A DNA stretch of 64,000 nucleotides from Streptomyces echinatus. Its GTDB lineage: Bacteria; Actinomycetota; Actinomycetes; Streptomycetales; Streptomycetaceae. Each line of letters opens with the position of its first letter. Within the stretch, counting starts at the first letter, position 1. The notes beneath the pieces were generated by a model. It was not told the origin of the DNA, searched no databases, and saw only the letters and a list, made by a program, of their open reading frames with translations. Positions 33,773 through 42,853 of the stretch are shown piece after piece. The stretch spans positions 238,205-302,204 of the forward strand of contig NZ_JACHJK010000013.1 of NCBI RefSeq assembly GCF_014203595.1. The letters run 5' to 3'. A program made the translations under genes and the position numbers.

Positions 33773-35422
33773 ATGAAAGCTGCCGCCCTCTACGCGGCCG
33801 CCGGGTCCTTGCTCCTGACCACCCTGGCGGCGGCCCCGGCGGGCGGCGCGCCCGGCACCCCGGGCGCCCCCGGTACGGCCGAGCTGCACGGCACCGCCAA
33901 GGCCGTGGCCCGTGCCCGGGCGGCCGGCATCGACTTCGGCCGGTGTACCGCCGCCGACCTGCCGCAGGCGCCGGCCGGGACACGGTGCGGCACGGTGTCC
34001 GTCCCGCTGGACTACGCGCACCCCGACGGCAAGCGGATCAAGCTGACGGTGAGCCGCATCCCGGCCACCCACAAGGACCCGCACAACAGCAAGCGGAAGG
34101 TTCCCCGGCAGGGCGCCCTGGTCTACAACCCGGGCGGCCCCGGCGCCTCCGGGATGTACTTCCCGCTGATCGGCACGGTCCGGGAGTGGAAGCGGATCGC
34201 GGCCGCCTACGACCTGGTCGGCTACGCCCCGCGCGGGGTGGGCCGCTCGGCCCCGCTCTCCTGCGAGGACCCGAAACAGTTCTTCAAGGGGCCCTCCGCG
34301 TCACCCGCGCACCCCTCGGAGTCCTACAAGCGGCAGCGCGTCGCCCAGGCGAAGGCGTACGCGCGCGGCTGCGCCCAGCGGGCCGGCGGCGCACTCCGGT
34401 TCTACAACTCGCTCAACAACGCCCGGGACCTGGACGTCCTGCGGGCCGCGCTGGGCGAGAACCGGCTGACCTTCATGGGGGCGTCGTACGGTACCTATCT
34501 CGGCGCGCTGTACGCGGCGATGTTCCCCTCGCACGTGCGGCGGATGGTGCTGGACTCGGCGGTGAACCCGGACCCGCAGAAGATCTGGTACCGCAGCAAC
34601 CTGGACCAGTCGGCGGCGTTCGAGGAACGCTGGGCGGACTTCCGCGACTGGATCGCCCGGCACGACGACGTGTACCGGCTCGGTGCCACACCCGCGAAGG
34701 TGCAGCGCGGCTACGACACCGCGCGCGAGCGGCTGGCCGCGAAGGCGGCGGGCGGGAAGGTCGGTCCCGGCCAGCTGCAGAACGCGTTCCTGACGGCCGG
34801 CTACTACGACGACTTCTGGCCGAGCCGGGCCGCGGCCCTCTCGGCCTACCTGCACGGCGACCCGGGACCGCTGGTCCGGCTGGCCGCGCCGAGCCCGGAG
34901 ACGGCCGCCGAGGCGGAGAACGGCAAAGCGGTGTACACGGCGGTGGAGTGCAACGACGCGCCCTGGCCGACGGACTGGAGGGTGTGGGACCGCGACAACA
35001 CGCGCCTCGCCCGGGTGGCGCCCTTCGAGACCTGGGACAACGCGTGGCTGAACCTGCCGTGCGCCTACTGGCCGGCGCCCCGGCAGCAGCCGCTGGACGT
35101 GCGGACCGGGCCGGGTGAGCTGCCGCCGGTGATGGTCCTGGCGGCCGAGCGGGATGCCGCGGCGCCGTACCAGGGCGCCCTGGAGATGACCCGGCGGCTG
35201 GCCGGCTCGGTGCTGGTGACGGAGCGGGACGCGGGCACGCACGGCATCGGCGGCGGCCCCAACGCCTGCGTCAACGGGCATCTGGAGGCGTATCTGCTGA
35301 CGGGCCGCCTCCCGGCGCGGCACGCGTCCTGCGCGCCGCGCCCGGAACCGGTCGCCTCCGGCGGTCCGGCCGGCAAAGGGGTCCGGCGGGAGGCGTTGAA
35401 GGGCAAGGGCAGGGTGCGCTAG
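33773..35422 (+). CDS. Secreted alpha/beta-hydrolase, tripeptidyl-aminopeptidase-like
   Basis: A 549-aa exported protein. It has a signal sequence ending in a run of Ala (LLLTTLAAAPAGGA). The alpha/beta-hydrolase core carries VYNPGGPGASG (oxyanion region), YDLVGYAPRGVGRS, and the nucleophile elbow GASYGTYLG with Ser at ~241. A C-terminal TAP-like domain includes CAYWP, VMVLAAERDAAAPYQGA (acidic residue) and the late DAGTHGIGG (His). This matches SCO-type tripeptidyl aminopeptidases that trim N-terminal peptides outside the cell. The ATG at 33773 is preceded by GAAGGGA. Confidence 0.9.
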   Translation: MKAAALYAAAGSLLLTTLAAAPAGGAPGTPGAPGTAELHGTAKAVARARAAGIDFGRCTAADLPQAPAGTRCGTVSVPLDYAHPDGKRIKLTVSRIPATHKDPHNSKRKVPRQGALVYNPGGPGASGMYFPLIGTVREWKRIAAAYDLVGYAPRGVGRSAPLSCEDPKQFFKGPSASPAHPSESYKRQRVAQAKAYARGCAQRAGGALRFYNSLNNARDLDVLRAALGENRLTFMGASYGTYLGALYAAMFPSHVRRMVLDSAVNPDPQKIWYRSNLDQSAAFEERWADFRDWIARHDDVYRLGATPAKVQRGYDTARERLAAKAAGGKVGPGQLQNAFLTAGYYDDFWPSRAAALSAYLHGDPGPLVRLAAPSPETAAEAENGKAVYTAVECNDAPWPTDWRVWDRDNTRLARVAPFETWDNAWLNLPCAYWPAPRQQPLDVRTGPGELPPVMVLAAERDAAAPYQGALEMTRRLAGSVLVTERDAGTHGIGGGPNACVNGHLEAYLLTGRLPARHASCAPRPEPVASGGPAGKGVRREALKGKGRVR

Positions 35423-35504
35423 GACAACGCCGGCGCCAGCGCCGGGCCGGCGGTGCCGGGCGGCCCACCAGGGTGCCGCCCGGGGGGCGTCGGCGGCCGC
35501 GGGG

Positions 35505-35550
35505 GCGTCGTGGCCCGTCGCGCGGTTCCCCGCGCACCTTCGGGGGCGCC
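35505..35550 (-). repeat. Dispersed Streptomyces intergenic repeat, copy 3 (inverted)
   Basis: GTCGTGGCCCGTCGCGCGGTTCC then CCGCGCACCTTCGGGGGCGCC is the reverse-complement form of the copy at 31771. Just downstream, two direct CGCCGGAGGTGC copies precede the convergent chdC stop. Confidence 0.65.
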
Positions 35551-35595
35551 CCCGCCGGAGGTGCCCCGCCGGAGGTGCGCCCCTTCGGGGGGGGG

Positions 35596-36327
35596 TTACG
35601 CCAGGCCCGCCACCAGGTCGGCGACGCTCTTGCGGCGGCCCGTGAAGAACGGGACCTCCTCGCGGACGTGCATCCGGGCCTCGGAGGCACGCAGATGGCG
35701 CATGAGGTCGACGATGCGGTACAGCTCGTCGGCCTCGAAGGCCAGGACCCACTCGTAGTCGCCGAGCGAGAACGAGGCGACCGTGTTGGCGCGCACGTCC
35801 GGGTAGCCGCGGGCCATCTTGCCGTGGTCGGCGAGCATGCGCCGGCGGTCCTCGTCGGGCAGCAGGTACCAGTCGTAGGAGCGCACGAACGGGTAGACGC
35901 TCACGTAGTTCCGCGGCGTCTCGTCGGCGAGGAACGCCGGGATGTGCGAGCGGTTGAACTCGGCGGGGCGGTGCAGCGCCATGTTCGACCAGACCGGCTC
36001 CAGGTGGCGGCCCAGCCTGGTCCGGCGGAAGAGGTTGTACGCCTCCTGGAGCTGGTCGCTGGTCTCGGCGTGCCACCAGATCATCAGATCCGCGTCGGCG
36101 CGCAGGCCCGAGATGTCGTAGGTGCCGCGGACCGTCACGTCCTTGGCGGCGAGCTGGTCGAACAGCTCCTGGACCTCGTCGGCGTATCCCGCGCGGTCCT
36201 CCGGCAGCGCGTCCTTCAGCTTGAACACCGACCAGAGGGTGTAGCGGATGACCTCGTTGAGGTCCTTGGCCAGCTTGCCCTTGTTCGGGATCCTGCCGGA
36301 CTCGGTGATGGGGGCGTCGTCACTCAT
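35596..36327 (-). CDS. chdC: Coproheme decarboxylase ChdC (HemQ)
   Basis: A 243-aa enzyme that decarboxylates coproheme to heme b in the coproporphyrin-dependent pathway. Family motifs include RYTLWSVFKL, DLMIWWHAET, VYPFVRSYDWYLL (the Tyr that forms the catalytic radical), MLADHGKMAR (proximal His) and SFSLGDYEWVLAFE. It is 5 nt downstream of the cgoX gene on the same strand. The ATG follows GGGAGAATAGGG. Confidence 0.96.
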   Translation of the reverse strand: MSDDAPITESGRIPNKGKLAKDLNEVIRYTLWSVFKLKDALPEDRAGYADEVQELFDQLAAKDVTVRGTYDISGLRADADLMIWWHAETSDQLQEAYNLFRRTRLGRHLEPVWSNMALHRPAEFNRSHIPAFLADETPRNYVSVYPFVRSYDWYLLPDEDRRRMLADHGKMARGYPDVRANTVASFSLGDYEWVLAFEADELYRIVDLMRHLRASEARMHVREEVPFFTGRRKSVADLVAGLA

Positions 36328-36332
36328 GGTCC

Positions 36333-37787
36333 CTATTCTCCCGCTCCGCCGTGCAGGCTCTGCACCGGGTTGGCCGTCAGCTCCTCGACCCCCGACCGGT
36401 CGCCGGCCAGCTGGTCCACCGCCGCGTACGCGCTCGCGATGCACGCCGGGATGCCGACGCCGTCGTACTGCGCGCCGCACACCGCGAGCCCCGGGAGCTT
36501 CGCGACCTGCTCCCGCACGCGTGCCACGCGCGCGTGGTGCCCGACGGGGTACTGGGGCAGGCCGTCGGTCCAGCGGGTCACACGGGTCTCCAGCGGCACG
36601 GCGTCCAGGCCCGTGGCCTCCCGCAGGTCGTGCCGGGACACCTCCACCAGGTCGGCGTCGTCGCGGCCGAGCACCTCCGTCTCGCCGTGGCGGCCCACGG
36701 ACGTGCGCAGCACGACCACGTCCGGGTCCTCGTCGGCGATCCAGCCCCACTTCCGGGAGGCGAAGGTGGAGGCCTTGATGGTCCGGCCGTCGACGGGCGG
36801 CACCAGGAAGCCGCTGCCCTCGGGCAGGTCCAGGCCGGCGCGCCGGTAGGCGAGGGTGATCAGGGCCATCGAGGCGTACTCGACGGCGGACAGCTCGGCG
36901 GCGGCCCCCGGGGACTCGGCGCGCAGCAGCCCGGCGGCGGCCGGCGCGGGTACGGCGACGATCACGGCGTCGGCGTGCAGCACCCGCTCACCCGCGGTGA
37001 CCCGCCAGCCGCCGGCCGCCTCCCGGCGCAGTGCACGGGCGGGCGTTCCGGTCAGGATCTCGCCGCCCCGGGCGCGCACCGACCCGGCGACGGCGAGCGG
37101 CAGCCGGCCGACTCCGCCCGCGATACCCATGAAGACCGGGCCCGTCTGCCCGCTCGCCGCGGCCCTGGCCTGGATCTCCCGGACGCCCTCGGTGAGGGAG
37201 GCGTGGGCACGGGCGGCCTGGAAGAGCCCCGGGACGGCCGAGCGCATCGAGATGCGGTACGCGTCGCCCGCGTACACACCGCCGAGCAGGGGTTCGACCA
37301 GCCGGTCGACCACCTCGCGGCCGAGCCGGGCCGCCACGTACTCCCCCACGGCGACGTCGTCGCCGACCTCGGTGCGGGGCAGGCCGGCGTCGCGCTCGAT
37401 GCGTGCCAGGCCCTCGTCGGACAGGACACCCGAGAGCGCGGCGGCGGTGCCGGGCACACCCATCACATGGCCCTTGGGCATGGGCCGCAGGGCGCCCCGG
37501 GTCCAGATCGAGGCGGTGGCGGTGGCCGGCGGCTGAAGCTGCTCGGCCAGTCCCGCCTCGCGCGCGAGGGCGACCGCCTCGGGGCGGCGGGCGAGCATGG
37601 ACTCGGCGCCCAGGTCGACCCGCACACCGGCGATCTCGCCGGGCAGCAGCTTGCCGCCGACCCGGTCGCCGGCCTCCAGCACGGTCACGCGCGCGCCCCG
37701 CGCCAGCAGCCGGTGCGCGGCGGCCAGCCCCGCGATGCCGGCCCCGATGACGACGACGTGCCCGAGGCCCTTGCCCGTTGTGCTCAT
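36333..37787 (-). CDS. cgoX: Coproporphyrinogen III/protoporphyrinogen oxidase (CgoX/HemY)
   Basis: A 484-aa FAD enzyme that oxidises coproporphyrinogen III to coproporphyrin III. The FAD motif VVVIGAGIAGLAAAHRLL lies at ~11-28. GGKLLPGEIAGVRVDLGAE, EPLLGGVYAGDAYRISMRSA and the C-terminal GVGIPACIASAYAAVDQL are typical. It pairs with chdC directly downstream. hemE lies ~5 kb away on the same strand. Confidence 0.95.
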   Translation of the reverse strand: MSTTGKGLGHVVVIGAGIAGLAAAHRLLARGARVTVLEAGDRVGGKLLPGEIAGVRVDLGAESMLARRPEAVALAREAGLAEQLQPPATATASIWTRGALRPMPKGHVMGVPGTAAALSGVLSDEGLARIERDAGLPRTEVGDDVAVGEYVAARLGREVVDRLVEPLLGGVYAGDAYRISMRSAVPGLFQAARAHASLTEGVREIQARAAASGQTGPVFMGIAGGVGRLPLAVAGSVRARGGEILTGTPARALRREAAGGWRVTAGERVLHADAVIVAVPAPAAAGLLRAESPGAAAELSAVEYASMALITLAYRRAGLDLPEGSGFLVPPVDGRTIKASTFASRKWGWIADEDPDVVVLRTSVGRHGETEVLGRDDADLVEVSRHDLREATGLDAVPLETRVTRWTDGLPQYPVGHHARVARVREQVAKLPGLAVCGAQYDGVGIPACIASAYAAVDQLAGDRSGVEELTANPVQSLHGGAGE

Positions 37788-37945
37788 GTCCCCACTCTCT
37801 CAGACCCCGCCGACACCCCCTCCGGGACCCGGTGTCCGGGACGAGTCCGGACCGTGACCGCATCGGGACCGGCCACGCCCAACGTTCCCGCAGGGCCCGG
37901 CGTCGAAGGACCGACACAGCCCACAGCCCTCGGGGGGTACCGCCC

Positions 37946-38968
37946 ATGCGCACACCACGCTCCGCCCTCGCCGTCCGCTCCGCCCGGCCCGTCGGGGCCC
38001 TGGCCGGGGTCCTGCTCGCCGCGTCCCTCGCGCTCGCCGGGTGCGGCGGCGGCGACTCGGGGGGCGATTCCGCGAAGTCCGCCTCGGACGCGGGCGCCCC
38101 GGCGGCCGGTGTCCCCGGCGGGGCGGCGGAACGCGGAAAGGCCACGCGCGCGACGCCCGCGCTCACCCCGGACGCGATCATCCGCACCGCGTCCCTCACC
38201 GTCGAGGTCGGGGACGTGCCCAAGGCCCTGCGGACCGCCCGGACGACCGCCGAGGACGCGGGCGGCTACGTCGGCGACGAGACCACGAGCCGGGACACCG
38301 ACGGCCACGAACACACCAGGGTCGTGCTGCGGGTGCCCACCGAGAGGTACGACGAGGTCCTCACCGGCCTGCAGGGCACGGGCCGGCTGGTCGACCGCAC
38401 GGCCAAGGCGGTCGACGTCACCGACCAGGTGGTGGACGTGGACAGCCGCGTCAGGTCGCAGCGGGCCAGCGTGGACCGGATCCGCGCGCTGATGGGGAAG
38501 GCGGCGAAGCTCAGCGACGTCGTCGCGCTGGAGGGCGAGCTGAGCACCCGTCAGGCCGACCTGGAGGCGCTGCTGGCCCGTCAGGCGTCGCTGAAGGACC
38601 GCACGAGTCTGGCCACCGTCACCCTGACGCTGTCCGAGACCCCGGTGCGGCAGGCGGACGACTCGCCCGGCTTCACGGACGCCCTGGCGGGCGGCTGGCA
38701 CGTGTTCGTCTCGGTGCTGCGCTGGATCGCCCTCGCGCTCGGCGCGGCCCTGCCGTTCGCGGCCCTCGCCACGCTGCTGACGGTGCTGTGGCGGCGGGTC
38801 GTACGCCCCCGGCTGCCGCGCCGCGCGGAGGCCGCGCCCGCGACGACCGCGCTCGGCCCGCTGCCGTCGGCCCGGCCGGCGCCGGACTCCGCGGCGGAGG
38901 CGGAGGCGGTGGCCGGGGAGCACCGGCAGGGGGAACGAGCGGGGAACCGGGAGGGGGACCGGGACTGA
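37946..38968 (+). CDS. DUF4349 lipoprotein
   Basis: A 340-aa lipoprotein. Lipobox LAGC gives a lipid-modified Cys at ~32, followed by a Gly/Ser/Ala linker. DUF4349 begins with IIRTASLTVEVGDVPKAL (~75), a periplasmic-type fold with a coiled coil around 170-215 (EGELSTRQADLEALLARQ). A TM helix (LRWIALALGAALPFAALATLL) lies near 255-280 and a basic then acidic tail follows. It is thus tethered at both ends. Function is unknown. Confidence 0.88.
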   Translation: MRTPRSALAVRSARPVGALAGVLLAASLALAGCGGGDSGGDSAKSASDAGAPAAGVPGGAAERGKATRATPALTPDAIIRTASLTVEVGDVPKALRTARTTAEDAGGYVGDETTSRDTDGHEHTRVVLRVPTERYDEVLTGLQGTGRLVDRTAKAVDVTDQVVDVDSRVRSQRASVDRIRALMGKAAKLSDVVALEGELSTRQADLEALLARQASLKDRTSLATVTLTLSETPVRQADDSPGFTDALAGGWHVFVSVLRWIALALGAALPFAALATLLTVLWRRVVRPRLPRRAEAAPATTALGPLPSARPAPDSAAEAEAVAGEHRQGERAGNREGDRD

Positions 38969-38983
38969 AATGCCCGCGCCCCG

Positions 38984-38989
38984 TAGCGT
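38984..38989 (+). promoter_or_regulatory. -10 box TAGCGT of a leaderless promoter
   Basis: TAGCGT ends 6 nt before the ATG at 38996, and no ribosome site is visible. Confidence 0.45.
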
Positions 38990-38995
38990 GTTCCC

Positions 38996-40402
38996 ATGGG
39001 CATGAGCGGTGGACGGGGCAACGGCGGCAGGGAACGGCTGGTCGTGATCGGGGGTGACGCCGCGGGCATGTCCGCGGCGTCGCAGGCCCGGCGGCTGCGG
39101 GACCCCGGGGAGTTGGAGATCGTGGCCTTCGAGCGCGGCCACTTCAGCTCCTTCTCGGCGTGCGGCATCCCGTACTGGGTGGGGGGCGAGGTCCCGGAGC
39201 GGGACCGGCTGATCGCCCGCACGCCCGAGGAGCACCGCGCGCGGGACATCGACCTGCGGATGCGCACGGAGGTCACGGAGATCGACGTGGCCGGGCAGCG
39301 GGTACGCGCGCGTGACGTCGATTCCGGCGCCGAGTCCTGGACGCCGTACGACAAGCTCGTCATCGCCACCGGCGCCCGCCCGGTCCGTCCGGACCTGCCC
39401 GGCGCGGACGCCCCCGGTGTGCACGGTGTGCAGACGCTCGACGACGGCCAGGCCCTGCTGGACACCCTGGCGCGCACGCGTGGCCGCAGGGCGGTGGTCG
39501 TGGGCGCCGGCTACATCGGTGTCGAGATGGCCGAGGCGCTGATCAACCGGGGCTTCGAGGTGACGGTCGTCAACCGCGGCGAGGAGCCCATGTCGACGCT
39601 GGACCCGGACATGGGCCGGCTGGTGCACCGGGCCATGGAGGGCCTCGGCATCACCATGGTGAACGACGCCGAGGTCACCAAGCTCCTCACCGGTCAGGAC
39701 GGCCGGGTGCGGGCGGTGGCCACGGAGGACGCCGAGTACCCCGCCGACGTGGTGATCCTCGGCATCGGCGTCCGCCCGGAGACCGCGCTCGCCCGGGCGG
39801 CCGGCCTGCCGCTCGGCGCCCACGGCGGTCTGCTCACCGACCTCGCGATGCGGGTGCGCGGCCACGAGAACATCTGGGCGGGCGGCGACTGTGTGGAGGT
39901 GCTGAACCTGGTCTCCGGGCAGGAGCAGTACGTTCCGCTCGGCACCCACGCCAACAAGCACGGCCAGGTCATCGGCACCAACGCCGGCGGTGGCTACGCC
40001 ACCTTCCCCGGTGTCGTCGGCACGGCGGTGAGCAAGGTCTGTGACCTGGAGATCGCCCGCACCGGCCTGCGGGAGAAGGACGCCCGCCGGGTGGGCCTGC
40101 GGTTCGAGGCGGTCACCATCGAGTCGACCAGCCGCGCCGGCTACTACCCGGGCGCCGCCCCCATGACGGTCAAGATGCTCGCCGAGACCCGCACGGGGCG
40201 GCTGCTCGGCGTGCAGATCGTCGGCAGGGAGGGGGCGGGCAAGCGGGTCGACATCGCGGCCGTGGCGCTGACCGCGCGGATGACGGTGGAGCAGATGACG
40301 GCCCTGGACCTGGGATACGCCCCTCCGTTCTCACCGGTGTGGGACCCGGTCCTGGTGGCGGCCCGGAAGGCGACGGCGCGAGTGCGCCACGAGACCCCCT
40401 GA
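38996..40402 (+). CDS. CoA-disulfide-reductase-like FAD/NAD(P) oxidoreductase
   Basis: A 468-aa pyridine nucleotide-disulfide oxidoreductase. The first dinucleotide loop is LVVIGGDAAGMSAASQARRL (~15-34), the second VVVGAGYIGVEMAEAL (~165-180). The single redox Cys lies in FSSFSACGIPYWVGG, as in CoA-disulfide reductase and NADH oxidase relatives. WAGGDCVEVLN binds FAD, and the C-terminal dimer domain contains MTVEQMTALDLGYAPPFSP. The likely reaction is NAD(P)H-dependent reduction of a disulfide, persulfide or peroxide. ATG 39002 is an alternative start. Confidence 0.9.
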   Translation: MGMSGGRGNGGRERLVVIGGDAAGMSAASQARRLRDPGELEIVAFERGHFSSFSACGIPYWVGGEVPERDRLIARTPEEHRARDIDLRMRTEVTEIDVAGQRVRARDVDSGAESWTPYDKLVIATGARPVRPDLPGADAPGVHGVQTLDDGQALLDTLARTRGRRAVVVGAGYIGVEMAEALINRGFEVTVVNRGEEPMSTLDPDMGRLVHRAMEGLGITMVNDAEVTKLLTGQDGRVRAVATEDAEYPADVVILGIGVRPETALARAAGLPLGAHGGLLTDLAMRVRGHENIWAGGDCVEVLNLVSGQEQYVPLGTHANKHGQVIGTNAGGGYATFPGVVGTAVSKVCDLEIARTGLREKDARRVGLRFEAVTIESTSRAGYYPGAAPMTVKMLAETRTGRLLGVQIVGREGAGKRVDIAAVALTARMTVEQMTALDLGYAPPFSPVWDPVLVAARKATARVRHETP

Positions 40403-40535
40403 CCGTCACCGGGACGGCTCGCTCCCCGGCGACGGGGCGGTGCCGGCACGCGGCCCGGTCGGACGGGCACGGTCGGACGGGCGCGGCCGGGCCGGCGGGA
40501 CCCGCCCCGGGCGGCGGCCGCGCCCCGCGCCAGGG

Positions 40536-40592
40536 CTAGGGGTTTCGTTTGGATCAGCCCGGGTCCGACCTGATCCAAACGAAACCCCCTAG
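40536..40592. terminator. Long inverted repeat between convergent genes (bidirectional terminator)
   Basis: CTAGGGGTTTCGTTTGGATC at 40536 pairs with its complement GATCCAAACGAAACCCC plus CTAG ending at 40592; one extra C bulges in the right arm and ~14 nt form the loop. The right arm overlaps the stop codon of the minus-strand gene. Confidence 0.7.
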
Positions 40593-40876
40593 GCCGTCCC
40601 GCTGATCCGGGGCAGGGAAGTCACGCCCGCCCCGGAGGAGACGGCGGCCGGCTGCTCCCCCGAGGGCTTCGCGTGGGAGGCGGACGGACGGGTCGAGCGC
40701 AGGCGGTAACTCACCGCCTCGTCCAGCGTCACCGGCCGCTGCATCTGGGAGGCCAGCCGCCCGGCCTCCTGGCCGAGCCGCGCGAGGTCCTCCCAGGGGA
40801 GCCGTACCACCAAGGACAGCTCGGCCTCGCCGTCGGGCAGAGCGTGCATCGCCGGAACCTGGGGAGCGTTCGTCAT
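40589..40876 (-). CDS. 95-aa hypothetical protein
   Basis: A small protein whose N-terminal two thirds (ELSLVVRLPWEDLARLGQEAG then MQRPVTLDEAVSYRL) predict a strand followed by two helices, resembling ribbon-helix-helix-like small proteins, though no family was recognised. The Ser/Ala-rich tail is probably disordered. ATG 40876 has a GAGGATCAGG site at good spacing, better than the longer 114-aa option. It is divergent from the rhomboid gene. Confidence 0.7.
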   Translation of the reverse strand: MTNAPQVPAMHALPDGEAELSLVVRLPWEDLARLGQEAGRLASQMQRPVTLDEAVSYRLRSTRPSASHAKPSGEQPAAVSSGAGVTSLPRISGTA

Positions 40877-40968
40877 CGCCTGATCCTCACGTCGGTTGAG
40901 GAGAGATACGCGCGCCCGCCCCGAGGCGTTCACCGATTCGCCCGCCGCATCGCGGGCACTACTTCTGT

Positions 40969-41793
40969 GTGGTCATCCCCGTCCATGACGTGAACCCGGC
41001 GCGCCGCACGCCCTGGGTGACGTACGCGCTCATCGCCGCCAACGTCCTGGTGTTCCTCACGACGCCCGGCACGGCCGGCACCGTGACCGGCGGCGGCGAC
41101 CTGGTGCAGCTGTGCCGGCTGCACGCCTTCATGGACCACTACGCGGCAGTCCCCCAGGAGCTGATCCACCATCAGCTGCCCCGGCTGGTCCCGACCGGCG
41201 ACGTGGGCCTCGGCCCGCACGGCCCGGGCTGCGTGGTGGGGCCGCCGGCCTACGACAAGTCGCCCGTGCTGTCGGTCTTCACTGCGATGTTCCTGCACGG
41301 CGGCTGGCTGCACCTGCTGGGCAACATGCTCTTCCTGCTGATCTTCGGCAACAACGTCGAGGACCGGATGGGCCACATCCGCTACTTCTTCTTCTACCTC
41401 GTCTGCGGCTACGCGGCGGGCTACGGCTTCGCGCTGCTCAACGCCGACTCCGCCGACCCGCTGATCGGGGCGTCCGGCGCCATCGCCGGGGTCCTCGGCG
41501 CCTACATCGTGCTGTGGCCGAAGGCCAGGGTGTGGGTCCTGGTGCCGTTCCTGGTCTTCCTGCCGCTGCGGCTGCCCGCGTGGCTGGTGCTGGGCTTCTG
41601 GTTCGCGCTGCAGGCGGTGTACTCGTCCGGGCACGGGGTGTCCGGCGGGGGCACGGTGGCGTACGCGGCGCACGTCGTCGGCTTCGTGGTGGGCATGCTG
41701 CTGGCCTGGCCGCTCAAGCCCGGCACGCCTCCCCCGCCGGAGCCGCCCGGCCTGCTGTTCGGCAGACGGGCACGGCCCCACTACTCCTGGTGA
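40969..41793 (+). CDS. Rhomboid-family intramembrane serine protease
   Basis: A 274-aa membrane protein with six or so TM helices. Conserved features are TAMFLHGGWLHLLGNMLFL (HGGWxHxxxN), the catalytic Ser in IGASGAIAGVLG (S169) and the partner His in YAAHVVGFVVG (H235). It cleaves TM segments of partner proteins. A Cys-containing extracytoplasmic loop (~40-95) is typical of actinobacterial members. The GTG at 40969 is chosen by homology length; it ends 1 bp before the convergent hemE stop. Confidence 0.92.
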   Translation: MVIPVHDVNPARRTPWVTYALIAANVLVFLTTPGTAGTVTGGGDLVQLCRLHAFMDHYAAVPQELIHHQLPRLVPTGDVGLGPHGPGCVVGPPAYDKSPVLSVFTAMFLHGGWLHLLGNMLFLLIFGNNVEDRMGHIRYFFFYLVCGYAAGYGFALLNADSADPLIGASGAIAGVLGAYIVLWPKARVWVLVPFLVFLPLRLPAWLVLGFWFALQAVYSSGHGVSGGGTVAYAAHVVGFVVGMLLAWPLKPGTPPPPEPPGLLFGRRARPHYSW

Positions 41794-41794
41794 G

Positions 41795-42853
41795 TCAGCG
41801 CGCGGTGGCGGTGTGGACGTACTCCACGAGCCGGGTCAGCGCGTCCGGGTCGGTGTTCGGCATGACGCCGTGGCCGAGGTTGAAGACGTGGCCCTCCAGC
41901 CCGGCGGCGGCGTCGAGCACCTCGCGGGCCTTGGCCGCGACGGTGTCCTTGTCGGTGAACAGGACGGTCGGGTCCAGGTTGCCCTGGAGCGCCTTGCCGG
42001 GCCCGACGCGGCGCTGGGCCTCGTCCAGCGGGACGCGCCAGTCGACGCCGACGACGTCCGCGCCGGCCTCGCCCATGAGCTTCAGCAGCTCACCGGTACC
42101 GACGCCGAAGTGGATGCGCGGGACGCCGTAGCCGGCGACGGCGTCGAAGACCTTCGCCGAGGCCGGCATGACCGACGTCCGGTAGTCCGCCGGGGCCAGG
42201 GCGCCCGCCCAGGAGTCGAAGAGCTGCACGGCGCTCGCGCCGGCCTCGATCTGCACCTTCAGGAAGGCGGAGGTGATGTCGGCGAGACGGTCCAGCAGGT
42301 CGGACCACAGCTCGGGGTCGCCGTACATCATCGCCTTGGCGTTCTCGTACGTACGCGAGGGACCGCCCTCGACCAGGTAGCTCGCGAGGGTGAAAGGCGC
42401 TCCAGCGAAACCGATCAGCGGGGTGGCGCCCAGTTCGCCGGTGAGCATGCCGATGGCCTCGGTGACGTACGGCACGTCCTCGGGGCCGAGGTCGCGCAGC
42501 CGGGCCAGGTCGGCGCGGGTGCGCACGGGCTCCGCGACGACGGGGCCGACGCCGGGCTTGATGTCGAGGTCGATGCCGATGGCCTTCAGCGGGACGACGA
42601 TGTCGCTGAAGAAGATCGCCGCGTCCACGTCGTGCCGGCGCACCGGCTGCAGCGTGATCTCGGTGACCAGCTCGGGCCGCATGCAGGACTCCAGCATGGG
42701 GATCCCCTCGCGCACCTTGCGGTACTCGGGCAGGGAGCGGCCGGCCTGGCGCATGAACCACACGGGCGTGTGGGGCACCGGTTCACGCCTGCACGCCTTG
42801 AGGAAGGCGCTGTCGTACGTCGCTGTCGGCTGCGTGGTGTCTTTGGCGGTCAC
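41795..42853 (-). CDS. hemE: Uroporphyrinogen decarboxylase HemE
   Basis: A 352-aa cytosolic enzyme that decarboxylates uroporphyrinogen III to coproporphyrinogen III, feeding the CgoX/ChdC branch encoded 5 kb upstream. PVWFMRQAGRSLPEYRKVR, the catalytic Asp in AAIFFSDIVVPLKAIG, GFAGAPFTLASYLVEGGPSR, QLFDSWAG and NLGHGVMPNTDPD are all present. The GTG start at 42853 is poorly marked by a ribosome site. Confidence 0.97.
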   Translation of the reverse strand: MTAKDTTQPTATYDSAFLKACRREPVPHTPVWFMRQAGRSLPEYRKVREGIPMLESCMRPELVTEITLQPVRRHDVDAAIFFSDIVVPLKAIGIDLDIKPGVGPVVAEPVRTRADLARLRDLGPEDVPYVTEAIGMLTGELGATPLIGFAGAPFTLASYLVEGGPSRTYENAKAMMYGDPELWSDLLDRLADITSAFLKVQIEAGASAVQLFDSWAGALAPADYRTSVMPASAKVFDAVAGYGVPRIHFGVGTGELLKLMGEAGADVVGVDWRVPLDEAQRRVGPGKALQGNLDPTVLFTDKDTVAAKAREVLDAAAGLEGHVFNLGHGVMPNTDPDALTRLVEYVHTATAR

